From positions 3,773,051 through 3,837,050 of the forward strand of contig NZ_CP017080.1 in the NCBI RefSeq assembly GCF_001645685.2: a DNA stretch of 64,000 nucleotides, read 5' to 3'. This document shows positions 53,222 through 62,266 of this stretch, piece by piece. The DNA comes from Peribacillus muralis (lineage in GTDB: Bacteria; Bacillota; Bacilli; Bacillales; DSM-1321). Positions within the stretch are counted from its first letter, which is position 1. Each line of letters starts with the position of its first letter. The notes below the pieces were generated by a model, which did no database searches, was not told where the DNA came from, and saw only the letters and a program-made list of their open reading frames with translations. Made by a program: the position numbers and the translations under genes.

Positions 53222-54649
53222 TTACACAAGGCCAAACCAGGTGTAGAGGGCGATGATGACGAAGACAGCGAGTGATTTGATGACGGTGATCATGAAGATG
53301 CTGCCGTATGATTGTCGATGCGTTAGTCCGGTGACGGCAAGCAGGGTGATGACGGCTCCGTTATGCGGAAGGGTATCCATACCGCCTGATGCCATGGCGA
53401 CGACACGGTGCATCACTTCGGGTGAGATGTTTGCCGCGGCGATTGCCTGATTGTATTTGTCGGCCATGGCGCTTAGTGCTATTCCCATTCCTCCTGAGGC
53501 GGAGCCCGTGATGCCTGCGAGTGCACTGGTGGAGACTGCACCATTGACAAGCGGGTTGGAGAATACGCCGGATATGCTGTCGCTGATTTTTGCGAATCCT
53601 GGGAGGGCGGCAATGACTCCGCCGAAGCCGTATTCAGAGCCTGTGTTCATGACGGCGAGCAGAGAGCCGCCAATACTGGTGTTCAGGCCTTCTTTCATGT
53701 TTTTCGTCACTCGTTTCCAATCATAGGCAAGGGCCGTGATGATGCCGACGACCAAGGCGATTTCCACCGCCCAGATGGCAGCGGTGGCGGCTACATCGAC
53801 AGAATAGGTATCAAGCCCGATCGCCGAGAAATCAAATCCATCCGGGTACCATTTCGGTATCGCTTTGGACAGATAATTATTCATGAGTGCCACTAATCCG
53901 AGAGGTACGAAGGCTAAAATTTGCCGAAATGCCGTTTGATTGGTTTGTAAATCCGGAGCCGGCTCGCCTGTTTCCGATTCAGCGGCCGCCTTCTTTTCCT
54001 CCGGAGTGCCATAGTAGCCTTCTCCCGCTTTCTTGGCGCGTCTCTTGCTGCTTTCCAAGTAAGTCAGTCCAACTGATAGAACAAAAATGGCTCCTATGAT
54101 GCCAAGGATGGGAGCGGCATAAATGTCCGTACCAAAGAAGGCCGTCGGGATGACGTTCTGGATTTGCGGTGTGCCGGGTAAAGCATCCATCGTGAACGTG
54201 AAGGCACCAAGTGCGATGGTGGCCGGCATCAGCCTTTTTGGAATATCGGCTTGCTTGAACAATTGAACGGCAAAAGGATAAATCGCGAACACTGCAACAA
54301 ACAAGCTCACTCCGCTATAGGTTAAGATCGCGCCTAAAAGGACAATCGTCAGCATCGCTTGTTTGGCCCCGATCAACTTCACGATCGTCTTCGCAATCGA
54401 TTCGGCGATCCCCGACATTTCAATGATTTTCCCGAAAATGGCTCCTAATAAGAAGACCGGAAAATAATTTTTAATGAAAATGACCATCTTTTCCATGAAT
54501 ACACCCGAATAGAACGGCAAGATATTACTCGGATCGATGAAAAAAACCGGTAAAAGTGCAAAGATGGGTGCAAATAAAATAACGGAATAACCGCGATAGG
54601 CTGCAAACATGAGCAGTCCCAGCGACAGTAGAATAATCAGTAAGTCCAC
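53222..54649 (-). CDS. GntP-family permease, copy 3
   Basis: 475 aa with about 12 TMs and GntP landmarks (GTPQIQNVIPTAFFGTD; ITGSASGGMGIALS; MDTLPHNGAVITLLAVTGLTH). Start GTG 54649 with AAAGGGGG upstream. Separated from the upstream dehydrogenase by a terminator, but has TTGACA-19-TATATT at 54725-54700, so it may have its own promoter. Confidence 0.87.
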   Translation of the reverse strand: MDLLIILLSLGLLMFAAYRGYSVILFAPIFALLPVFFIDPSNILPFYSGVFMEKMVIFIKNYFPVFLLGAIFGKIIEMSGIAESIAKTIVKLIGAKQAMLTIVLLGAILTYSGVSLFVAVFAIYPFAVQLFKQADIPKRLMPATIALGAFTFTMDALPGTPQIQNVIPTAFFGTDIYAAPILGIIGAIFVLSVGLTYLESSKRRAKKAGEGYYGTPEEKKAAAESETGEPAPDLQTNQTAFRQILAFVPLGLVALMNNYLSKAIPKWYPDGFDFSAIGLDTYSVDVAATAAIWAVEIALVVGIITALAYDWKRVTKNMKEGLNTSIGGSLLAVMNTGSEYGFGGVIAALPGFAKISDSISGVFSNPLVNGAVSTSALAGITGSASGGMGIALSAMADKYNQAIAAANISPEVMHRVVAMASGGMDTLPHNGAVITLLAVTGLTHRQSYGSIFMITVIKSLAVFVIIALYTWFGLV

Positions 54650-54706
54650 GTAAATCCCCCTTTAATCCAACTTTGAAAAATTCCCCCAAATGAGTCAAAT
54701 ATACGC

Positions 54707-54753
54707 CAAAAGTGAACCCCTCTGTCAATTTCATTTTTGACAGAAAGGTTCAC
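54707..54753 (-). terminator. Intrinsic terminator after dehydrogenase copy 2
   Basis: GTGAACC..TCTGTCAA / TTGACAGA..GGTTCAC on the minus strand, followed by TTTT. It ends the gntP-2/dehydrogenase operon. Confidence 0.75.
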
Positions 54754-54781
54754 CTTCAATTTTGTTATAAATTATTTGATA

Positions 54782-55558
54782 TTATTGAGCTGTGTAGCCA
54801 CCATCGATGATAACAGCTTGTCCTGTCACACTTTTCGCTTTATCGCTAGCTAAGAACAATGCATAATCAGCAATTTCACTAACATCCAGTAAGCGTTTTT
54901 GAGGCACTAATGGAAGAAGGACTTCTGCCAATACATCCTCAAGCGGAACATTGCGTGTTTTTGCCAAGTCTGCCATTTGTCCGCGAACAAGTGGTGTATC
55001 CACATATCCTGGGCATAATGCATTGACAGTGATTCCGTGCTCTGCACCTTCTAATGCAGCCACCTTCGTTAAACCGATCACTCCGTGTTTCGCACTGTTG
55101 TAAGCCGCTTTACCTGCAAAGCCGATGACTCCGTTAATGGAAGAAACGTTGATGATACGGCCGAAGCCTTGTTCCTTCATGATCGGGAATACGGCTTTCG
55201 TTAACATGAACGGTGCTGTCAGCATGATTTTGATCATCAATTCGTATTTAGCAGTCGGGAATTCCTCGATTGGTGATACATGCTGTAACCCGGCATTGTT
55301 GATGACGATGTCTACCGAACCGAATGTTTCTTTCGCTTCCTTCACCATATTGACGATATCTTCTTCTTTCGTTACATCAGCTTTGATACCGATCGATTCG
55401 AAGCCTTCCGCTTTAAGCGACGCTGCCGCTTCCTTTACCATTTCTTCATTGATGTCGGAAAGAACCACTTTCGCTCCGCTTTGAGCGAAATGTTTCCCGA
55501 TTTCAAATCCAATACCGCGAGCAGAACCTGTAATGATGACGACTTTATTTTCAACCAT
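54782..55558 (-). CDS. D-3-hydroxybutyrate dehydrogenase (copy 2)
   Basis: 258 aa SDR like copy 1: TGSARGIGFEIG, NNAGLQHVSPIEEFP, SSINGV, YNSAKHG and DGGYTAQ. AGGAGG precedes the ATG. It follows the gntP copy 2 gene by 28 bp, so uptake and oxidation are coupled. NAD-dependent oxidation of D-3-hydroxybutyrate to acetoacetate. Confidence 0.92.
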   Translation of the reverse strand: MVENKVVIITGSARGIGFEIGKHFAQSGAKVVLSDINEEMVKEAAASLKAEGFESIGIKADVTKEEDIVNMVKEAKETFGSVDIVINNAGLQHVSPIEEFPTAKYELMIKIMLTAPFMLTKAVFPIMKEQGFGRIINVSSINGVIGFAGKAAYNSAKHGVIGLTKVAALEGAEHGITVNALCPGYVDTPLVRGQMADLAKTRNVPLEDVLAEVLLPLVPQKRLLDVSEIADYALFLASDKAKSVTGQAVIIDGGYTAQ

Positions 55559-55586
55559 AATGAATTCCTCCTATTAGTACATTTTA

Positions 55587-56870
55587 TTAGACGATGCCAA
55601 TCGCACCCATGATAATACCAACGATCATGGCAATTGTCGGAATGATGAAGGCTACCATGAAAACATCTTTATATGTTTCTTTATGTGTCAAACCTGTAAC
55701 CGCTAAAAGGGTTAATAGAGCGCCATTGTTCGGGAATATGGATGCACCTGAGGCAACTGCGGCCATTCGGTGGAATACATCCGGGCTGATTCCCGTCGAT
55801 TGGGACAAGCTGTAGAACGTGTCGCCAAGGGCATTAAGCGCAATGCCCATACCGCCTGAAGCAGAACCCGTAATGATTGCCATGATCTGGACGGCAAGGG
55901 ATTCGGCAACGAGCGGATTGCTGGAAATATTAAGCAGCCAGGAAGTGATGTTGTCGAATGCAGGTATAACCGCAATGACAGCGCCAAATCCAACGGCAGC
56001 ACTTGTATTCAGAATCGCCATAACCGATCCTTTTGCTCCCTCGTTCACAGAGAATATGAACTTCTTATAATCCCTGATATTAATGAGCATGATGCTTAGA
56101 ACCCCTAATAATAAAGCATAAATGGGTTCTAATTTTACAACGTTAAGTAAGACGACAACGATGAGAAGCGGAACCAATGACAAGATCCAGTTCGGGATTT
56201 TTTCGTCCTCGGCTGAAGCCGTTACTGAATCGTCCGTTGCGATGAAGCCTTCTCCTTTTGCGGAAAGTGATTTTTCCCTGTATGATAACCAGAAGTACCC
56301 GCCAACTGCCATGATTAAAGATGTGACGATCCCGATGATCATCCCCGAAGTAGGGGTCGTGTGAAAATACTCCATCGGTATCAAGTTTTGAATTTGCGGT
56401 GTACCCGGTATCGCTGTCATCGTGAACGTGAATGCTCCAAGTGCAAAAGTCGGAACAAGCAGCCTCCTCGTAACATTGGCTTCTTTAAATAGTGCCAACG
56501 CAATTGGATAAACCGCAAACACGACTACAAATAAGCTAACGCCGCCATATGTCAATAAAGCCGAAGCGATCAATACTCCAAGAATCGCCCTCTTTTTACC
56601 GATGATTTGCGTAACCTTCTTGGCAACGGATTTCGCTGCGCCCGTTTCTTCCATCAACTTCCCGAATATCGCTCCGAGTAGGAAGATCGGGAACCATTTC
56701 TGTACGAAACCGACCAATCCGGTCATATACGTGCCCGTATACGTATCAAATACATTCAATCCACTCATTAATGCGACTACTCCAGCAACCAATGGAGCTA
56801 CCCAAATGATGGACCATCCCAAATAGGCTAAAGCCATCAGCAATACTAAGCCAACAATGATACTTAACAC
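55587..56870 (-). CDS. GntP-family permease, copy 2
   Basis: 427 aa, about 11-12 TMs; AIPGTPQIQNLIP, ITGSASGGMGIALNALGD and FPNNGALLTLLAVTGLTHKE. Shorter than the other two because part of the mid loop is missing. Start GTG 56870 with GGAGG nine bases upstream. Heads the dehydrogenase operon; a LysR gene diverges 400 bp away. Confidence 0.88.
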   Translation of the reverse strand: MLSIIVGLVLLMALAYLGWSIIWVAPLVAGVVALMSGLNVFDTYTGTYMTGLVGFVQKWFPIFLLGAIFGKLMEETGAAKSVAKKVTQIIGKKRAILGVLIASALLTYGGVSLFVVVFAVYPIALALFKEANVTRRLLVPTFALGAFTFTMTAIPGTPQIQNLIPMEYFHTTPTSGMIIGIVTSLIMAVGGYFWLSYREKSLSAKGEGFIATDDSVTASAEDEKIPNWILSLVPLLIVVVLLNVVKLEPIYALLLGVLSIMLINIRDYKKFIFSVNEGAKGSVMAILNTSAAVGFGAVIAVIPAFDNITSWLLNISSNPLVAESLAVQIMAIITGSASGGMGIALNALGDTFYSLSQSTGISPDVFHRMAAVASGASIFPNNGALLTLLAVTGLTHKETYKDVFMVAFIIPTIAMIVGIIMGAIGIV

Positions 56871-57278
56871 TCGGAACCACCTCCATTCATGGTGATATCA
56901 TTCGTTTTGCTTTCCATCCCAGTTCCCCCTTGATGTGTAGATCTCTCTCGGCCGGATCAGCCTCTACCCCTGAACAAAAAAATGTGAAAATGCTAAAATC
57001 AGAACATTCTCCTTTATTATGCCAAGATAATTTACCTTCATCCCATGACCATACTCCATAAATGAATAAGCCAAGCGATAAGTAAGGAATATATTTATTA
57101 ACAAAGGATGCGACCTTCTATTTCATCCTTGTAGCAAAGAGAATGTTTTTTTTGATATAGGGTAATATATACTTGCTTTTTTTATCTTCATATAGTTTAC
57201 ATCCACTTAATTTATAAGTAAAATGAATAAAAAGAATAGATTCCATGCAAATATCGAATAAATAGGAGCGAGAATTAT
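56871..57278. promoter_or_regulatory. Divergent region gntP-2 / lysR
   Basis: 408 bp, AT-rich. ACTTA-attta-TAAGT (57205-57219) is a dyad with the T-N11-A spacing of LysR sites, about 60 bp before the LysR start. No sigma-54 promoter is visible. No gene seen in the gap. Confidence 0.45.
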
Positions 57279-58202
57279 ATGGAGTTCCGAGACTTAAAAT
57301 CCTTCATGGAGGTAGCCCTTCATAAAAGCTTTACAACTGCCGCGGCGAATTCCTACTTAACACAGCCATCCTTGAGTAAAGCCGTCAAAAAACTAGAGGA
57401 AGAGCTGCGTGTGGAGCTGTTCGACCGCTCTACGAGACACTTGCGCCTAACCGATGCGGGGCGAATCGTCTATCAGCAAAGCCAAAAAGCCTTCGCCGCC
57501 TTATCGGAATTGAACGTGCTCCTCGATGATCTGAGGGACATTACGACAGGCGAGGTGAAAATTGGCATTCCGCCGCTGATTGGCACCTTATTCTTCCCGG
57601 AAATTGCTCGCAGCTTCCAGGAACGTTATCCGAAGGTTTCGCTTCAATTGGTGGAGCTTGGGGCCAAGCTGATCGGCAAGCTAGTCGAAGAGGGTGAAAT
57701 CGATCTCGGCATCGTCGTATTGCCAGCAAGTGATGCAACCTTCAATATCTCCCCGTTCATTGAAGACGAATTCGTGTTATTCCTTCATGAAGAACACAAA
57801 CTTGCCCAGCAAGCCGCTGTCTCCTTAGCCGAATTGAAGGATGAGAAATTCATCCTTTTTTCAGAGGATTTCACCTTGCATGACTACATCATTCAGGCAT
57901 GTGAAAAGGACGGGTTCACGCCGGACATCTCCTACCAAAGCTCTCAATGGGACTTAATCATCGAGCTCGTCTCATCCAAGCTGGGCATCACCCTTTTGCC
58001 CAGATCGATTTATCGTAAGCAAAACAATGAAAATGTGAAGATCAAACCGCTAAAACACTCGCAGCTATACTGGAAGCTCGGAATCATCACCAAAAAAGAC
58101 GCCTACCAATCCTACGCCTTGAAAGAATTATTGAAGATGCTGGAGGAAGGGATTCATTTCGTGCAGTGCGACAATCATCAAAACGAAAAGGAAAAGCAGT
58201 AA
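57279..58202 (+). CDS. LysR family regulator
   Basis: 307 aa. HTH at 1-60 (ELRDLKSFMEVALHKSFTTAAANSYLTQPSLSKAVKKLEEEL in part: residues 2-44), then a periplasmic-binding-like sensor domain (about 90-295). AGGAGCGAG precedes the ATG. Divergent from the gntP-2/dehydrogenase operon; the likely activator of it in the presence of a ketone-body metabolite (inference). Confidence 0.88.
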   Translation: MEFRDLKSFMEVALHKSFTTAAANSYLTQPSLSKAVKKLEEELRVELFDRSTRHLRLTDAGRIVYQQSQKAFAALSELNVLLDDLRDITTGEVKIGIPPLIGTLFFPEIARSFQERYPKVSLQLVELGAKLIGKLVEEGEIDLGIVVLPASDATFNISPFIEDEFVLFLHEEHKLAQQAAVSLAELKDEKFILFSEDFTLHDYIIQACEKDGFTPDISYQSSQWDLIIELVSSKLGITLLPRSIYRKQNNENVKIKPLKHSQLYWKLGIITKKDAYQSYALKELLKMLEEGIHFVQCDNHQNEKEKQ

Positions 58203-58281
58203 AAGTCACTGCTTTTTTGCATGTATGGTGGCTTCCATCATAAGATGAACAGATTGATTCGATTCCTAAGGCGACTGGCTT

Positions 58282-58842
58282 ATGAAGGCAATGGTATGCA
58301 CCAAATACGGTTCACCCGATGTACTGGAGCTCAAGGAGGTGGCAAAACCCACTCCGAAGGACAATGAAATCCTCGTAAAGATCCATGGGACATAAGAGTC
58401 CGCCGTTTCCATAGTCCTTTCTTGCTTTGGCTTCCGATGCGGATCTTCCTCGGACTTACAAGGCCGCGCAAAGCCATCCTGGGCATGGAGCTGGCCGGGG
58501 AAGTGGTTGAAACGGGAGCGAAGGTGAAAAAATTCAAAAACGGGTACGCGATTTTTACGATGACAGGCATGAATTTTGGCGCTTATGCCGAATACACATG
58601 CTTGCCTGAGGATAGGGCCGTGGCCATGAAACCAGCCAATCTTTCCTATCAGGAGGCGGCCGCCCTCTCATTTGGAGGAACGACAGCGCTGCATTTTTTT
58701 CGAAAAGGAAATATCGAGGCTGGGCAAAAGGTGATCATCTACGGGGCTTCCGGAGCTGTAGGGACTTCGGCGGTACAGTTTGCGAAATGCTTTGGGACAG
58801 AGGTTACCGGCGTATGCAGTGCCGCTAATTTTGAATTGGTTA
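58282..58842 (+). pseudogene. Zinc-independent alcohol dehydrogenase/quinone reductase, decayed
   Basis: Starts [20 protein letters not shown] and runs to a TAA after KIHGT (58393); the matching continuation ([22 protein letters not shown]) is in the next frame from about 58392, with some seven residues missing, so a small deletion caused a frameshift. The reading frame then follows the family through [15 protein letters not shown] and stops matching at FELV near 58840. The C-terminal catalytic half is absent. Confidence 0.8.
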
Positions 58843-59061
58843 CTGAATTCCATTATAATGAACGACTGCCAAGCACTCTTTTACCTTCACCTCAAGGCCC
58901 AATTCTTCAAAGGCTTCCCTTTTTGCAGCGGTTTCAGGTGTTTCACCTTTTTCGATGCCTCCGCCCGGGAAGACATAGTATTCAGTCCCTTCTCTATTTC
59001 TTCTGATCAAGGCCACTTTATCTTTTTCCATGAAGATCATGGCCCCTCTATTCCTCACCAT
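58840..59061 (-). pseudogene. NUDIX hydrolase, 3'-truncated
   Basis: 73 aa remain. Complete Nudix box [21 protein letters not shown] (described by ends: GGIE...EEL), but the protein stops after HYNGIQ where the family usually continues for about 60 residues. The truncation point falls exactly at the break of the facing dehydrogenase pseudogene, so one deletion likely joined both. Start ATG 59061; no strong ribosome binding site. Confidence 0.8.
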
Positions 59062-59122
59062 TATAAATACCCACTTTCTCTCGAAAATTTAGCTGGTTTT
59101 CGAAAAAATACGACACTAGATA

Positions 59123-59156
59123 CGAACATTATATAATAATTATTATTGAATGTTCA
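59123..59156. promoter_or_regulatory. Candidate PurR operator (PurBox pair) and -10
   Basis: CGAACATT (59123-59130) and inverted AATGTTCA (59149-59156), 18 bp apart, resemble the paired Bacillus PurBoxes (AWWWCCGAACWWT, 16-17 bp apart). The second is weak (TGAAC for CGAAC). TATAAT (59132-59137) lies between them. Confidence 0.5.
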
Positions 59157-59220
59157 CTTTTTTGTTGATTTCCTATCCATCCTTTGTTATATTAGCCAAG
59201 TAATAATCGTACATATCATT

Positions 59221-59292
59221 ACTCGTATAAGCTTGGAAATATGGTCCGAGCGTTTCTACCTGGTTCCCATCCGAAAGAACTGGACTACGAGT
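59221..59292 (+). ncRNA. Purine riboswitch (guanine type)
   Basis: P1 ACTCGTA / TACGAGT; P2 GCTTGGA / TCCGAGC with loop AATATGG; J2/3 GTTTCTAC; P3 CTGGTTC / GAACTGG with loop containing CCGAAA; J3/1 ACTAC. This is the purine-aptamer consensus (compare GATATGG, TTTCTACC, CCGTAAA and GACTAYG). The C at the position equivalent to C74 (59285) predicts guanine or hypoxanthine binding, not adenine. P3's loop is a little longer than usual. Confidence 0.9.
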
Positions 59293-59414
59293 TAAAGTAT
59301 CCTCCTGCTCGTCTAATTTGAGCAGGTGATGATTTAGCATTTGCTTTATTATCGATGCTTTGACTTTCACAGCTCCAGGAGGCAGGATGATTCTGCCATT
59401 CTGGGGCTTTTTTT
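59289..59414 (+). terminator. Riboswitch expression platform
   Basis: Terminator AGCTCCAG-ga-GGCAG-gatgatt-CTGCC-att-CTGGGGCT plus T7 (59371-59415). An antiterminator can form between GAGTTAAAGTA (59289-59299, overlapping the P1 3' strand) and TGCTTTGACTT (59356-59366). Ligand binding should thus close P1 and allow termination. Confidence 0.75.
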
Positions 59415-59458
59415 CAGGCCACACCTGCTCTTGCATCAAATATAAAGGAGAGATTACT

Positions 59459-60325
59459 ATGAAAAAGTACTCGATATTAGGAATCATGGCCTTACTTTTC
59501 GTCATGATGGTTACAGCTTGCAGCTCGCCCTCCAACAATGAAGTGACAGAAAAAAAGACGCAAAGGCCCATCTTGGTTCAAGGTCCGATGCCGATCGAAG
59601 CTGAACATTTCGCCGAAAGATTGGAAAATGTGAAAGAAGAAAAATCAGGGGATTTTGTTTTTTACATCGGGACGTTAGCCGATTACCCGGTCATCGTGGC
59701 GAAAACAGGTAAAGGGATGGAAAATACCGCTGCCGCTACAGCCGTGGCGATTGAAAGATATAACCCCATCGCCATCATCAATCAAGGGACATCTGGCGGT
59801 CATGATCCAAGCTTAAACGTTTTTGATATCGTTTTAGGAAAAAGGACGGTAAACCTGGGTTCATTAAAAACCGCAGATAAAGCCGAAAACGAAGGCATTG
59901 ATCCAACTATATGGAAGCCGATGGACCTAATGGCTTCTGAAGGAAGTGCCGGGGAGGACCCGAATGCTGAAAAGCCACGCTTCTATGAAGGAGATCAGGC
60001 TTTGCTTGCAGCCGCACATGCCGTTAAGGATACGTACACAAAAGGAAAGGTTGTCGATGGCACGATCGGTTCCGCGGATGTCTGGAATAATGAAGTCGAT
60101 CGGATTAAATGGTTCCATACGAAATATGATACTTCTGTAGAAGAGATGGAAGGCGCCGCCGCTGCCCAAATCGCCAAAGCATACGAAGTTCCCTTCTTGG
60201 GAATACGGGTACTATCGAACAATAAAGTGAATGGCGGTAAATATAACCCGAATACAGCTTCCGCCAATCAAGAATACGTGTATGAAGTGGTCAAACAATA
60301 TATCTCTACGGCTACAAGCAAATAA
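59459..60325 (+). CDS. Lipoprotein of the nucleoside phosphorylase/nucleosidase superfamily
   Basis: 288 aa. Signal peptide MKKYSILGIMALLFVMM with lipobox VTAC (Cys near residue 21). The mature part fits the PNP/MTAN fold: PVIVAKTGKGMENTAAATAV, INQGTSGG, and the substrate loop EEMEGAAAAQIAKAYEVPFLGIRVLSNN. Acts outside the membrane, probably to release a purine base from nucleosides. ATG 59459 with AAAGGAG eight bases upstream. Preceded by a guanine riboswitch and a possible PurR operator, which fits a purine salvage role. Confidence 0.85.
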   Translation: MKKYSILGIMALLFVMMVTACSSPSNNEVTEKKTQRPILVQGPMPIEAEHFAERLENVKEEKSGDFVFYIGTLADYPVIVAKTGKGMENTAAATAVAIERYNPIAIINQGTSGGHDPSLNVFDIVLGKRTVNLGSLKTADKAENEGIDPTIWKPMDLMASEGSAGEDPNAEKPRFYEGDQALLAAAHAVKDTYTKGKVVDGTIGSADVWNNEVDRIKWFHTKYDTSVEEMEGAAAAQIAKAYEVPFLGIRVLSNNKVNGGKYNPNTASANQEYVYEVVKQYISTATSK

Positions 60326-60337
60326 GCTCGACCTTGT

Positions 60338-60371
60338 AAAAGAGGCGCAGACTACTATCTGCGCCTTTTTT
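60338..60371. terminator. Intrinsic terminator
   Basis: AGGCGCAGA-ctacta-TCTGCGCCT then T6; between convergent genes. Confidence 0.9.
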
Positions 60372-60373
60372 CG

Positions 60374-60736
60374 TCATTCCTGATCGCAAAAAATCAGGCT
60401 GAGGCTGTTCAACGTATGTAATCTGGCGGTGAAAATGAATAAATCATCGTAATGATTTCCTACGTATTCTTCAATGATGATATAGCCTTTTCTGAATCTA
60501 TCAACCAATAAATGCGTGTAGTTTTCGTCCCAGGTGAATCGATTGATCCTTTTAAGCTCATCTGCCCATACTTGAAACTTGAACTCTTCGACAAGCAGCT
60601 TCAGTTGATACAATTTATCTATATGTAAACAAAAGATATTGTTCTTATCTTGATGGTGTTTGTGGACGAATTCAATAAAACCCTTGATTTGATCAGCCAG
60701 CATATTCGCTATTTGCATCTCGAAGTTCATCTCCAT
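60374..60736 (-). CDS. Unknown 120-aa protein
   Basis: Helical, charged, no TM and no signal. I recognise no family. GGGGAGATGAG precedes the ATG at 60736 by four to seven bases. Ends at a terminator it shares with the lipoprotein gene. Role unknown. Confidence 0.7.
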   Translation of the reverse strand: MEMNFEMQIANMLADQIKGFIEFVHKHHQDKNNIFCLHIDKLYQLKLLVEEFKFQVWADELKRINRFTWDENYTHLLVDRFRKGYIIIEEYVGNHYDDLFIFTARLHTLNSLSLIFCDQE

Positions 60737-60890
60737 CTCATCTCCCCAATGACTAAAATCCGATACATCGCATTAATTGAGTATATGTTTTGATAGGCTA
60801 TTTTAACACTAGGATTTATTCTTTGCAGATAGATTCGACGATGATAGATTCATCACATCAAGGCATGCATGGTGATGAACTTCCGGCACA

Positions 60891-60923
60891 CAAAAAGCCC
60901 CCTTTCCTTTGCAAGGGGACTTC
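60891..60923 (-). terminator. Intrinsic terminator of zip gene
   Basis: AAGTCCCCTT-gcaaagga-AAGGGGGCTT then TTT on the minus strand. Confidence 0.7.
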
Positions 60924-60935
60924 GAACCATTCGTA

Positions 60936-61661
60936 TCACATCGAATCAAGAATCAAGGAAATTAGCAAACCGGCCGCGGTGAATATCCCGGTGATCGGTC
61001 CTCCCTCTTCGAATGCTTCCGGCATCATCGTTGACGCAATCATGGCAATGATCCCTCCGCCTGCAAAAGCTGCCATCGCTGCCATCGCATAATCCGGGGC
61101 ATGGTCGAGGAATAAATAGCCGCCCATCGAGGATAGAGACGATATGACCAGTACGGAAAACCATAACAGCATGATTCTCTTTTTGGAATAGTTACTATTG
61201 AGCAAGCCTGTCGTACTCGATAGCCCCTCGGGAATATTACTGATGAAGATGGCAATGACCAACAGCCAGCTTACCGAGCCGCCGCTTAACAGGCTGGCGC
61301 CAATCATGATCGACTCGGGGATGGCATCCATCACCGTCCCGATGAAAATCGCCAGGCCCGCTTCCTTCGTAGAGCTATTATTCGATCGTTTCCGTTGATC
61401 GGCACCTTTTTTGGAAACAAGGAAATCCAAGCCCGTAAACACGATCGCCCCAGCGATAAACCCAATCGCCGTTGCCCAAATGCCTCCATCCTCCACCGAA
61501 TCGGCAAGCAGCTCATACGCAGCCGCCCCGATCAATACCCCGGTTCCGAATGCCATGATGTAGCCAATGACGTTTTTCTTGATTGGAATGAAAATGGCCG
61601 CAAGTGCACCAAGCAGGACAGCAGAACCTGAAACGCCTCCCCAAAAGACCGCATTCCACAT
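60936..61661 (-). CDS. ZIP-family metal transporter
   Basis: 241 aa, eight TMs. The metal-binding helix reads MDAIPESIMIG (about 112-122), the next SNIPEGLSS, and MPEAFEEGG in a later helix, all ZIP marks with His/Glu ligands partly replaced. Takes up Zn, Fe or Mn (metal not set). ATG 61661 (or 61664) after GAGGG. Stands alone. Confidence 0.85.
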   Translation of the reverse strand: MWNAVFWGGVSGSAVLLGALAAIFIPIKKNVIGYIMAFGTGVLIGAAAYELLADSVEDGGIWATAIGFIAGAIVFTGLDFLVSKKGADQRKRSNNSSTKEAGLAIFIGTVMDAIPESIMIGASLLSGGSVSWLLVIAIFISNIPEGLSSTTGLLNSNYSKKRIMLLWFSVLVISSLSSMGGYLFLDHAPDYAMAAMAAFAGGGIIAMIASTMMPEAFEEGGPITGIFTAAGLLISLILDSM

Positions 61662-61763
61662 CATATACCCTCTTTTCCTTTTTTATTGCATGATACCCAT
61701 GTTGGTGCCGTATGTAAACAAGGACAGGGGGAAATGCGGGCAGGGGATATTCATGCAGCGTTC

Positions 61764-62072
61764 TCAGCTGCCGGATGCCTGCGGTTTTCCTTCCTCTATA
61801 CCACTAACCTTCGCGATTTTATCCACGAACATGTGGAAAACCTTCCTCTTTTCGTTCAGCTTCTGTTCAAACGGTTTATGGTACATCTCACGGATATTGC
61901 GGATAATTTCATCATTGATCGTCGATTGGACAACCTGCTTGGTGATATTGAATTTGTAGGAATAAACCTGAAGCTCACGTTTCACGTCCTCATATTCCTT
62001 TTCAATCCCCTTCAGCACGTCACTGATTTCTTCATTCCATTCCACCAAGGCCTTTTTCACATGCTCCTCCAC
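61764..62072 (-). CDS. Unknown coiled protein (102 aa)
   Basis: Charged, mostly helical ([21 protein letters not shown]), probably a coiled coil. GTG 62072 has GGGGG about seven bases upstream; the internal ATGs are less well placed. No family recognised. Confidence 0.65.
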   Translation of the reverse strand: MEEHVKKALVEWNEEISDVLKGIEKEYEDVKRELQVYSYKFNITKQVVQSTINDEIIRNIREMYHKPFEQKLNEKRKVFHMFVDKIAKVSGIEEGKPQASGS

Positions 62073-62266
62073 CCTTAATCCCCCTCATTCACTGTCGAAT
62101 CCGACTCGATAAAGTACACATTGTATCAAACATTCATGTCTGTTTCTTTTCTGCTTATTTACTGAACATATACGTTTCATTAAAAACAGATAACAAACCT
62201 CACGAAACACTTTTTATCCTTCACATACTATATACGGTGACGAAGATAACCGATGGAGGTGATAAG

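Noticed and set aside
56871..57278. Possible sigma-54 promoter for gntP copy 2
   Set aside because: A TGCCAA word near 57023 has no matching GCAA at the right distance. The LysR dyad is the only candidate control site.
59173..59571. Minus-strand 132-codon ORF
   Set aside because: It lies across the riboswitch and terminator and overlaps the lipoprotein signal peptide; no ribosome binding site. It is the shadow of a structured RNA.
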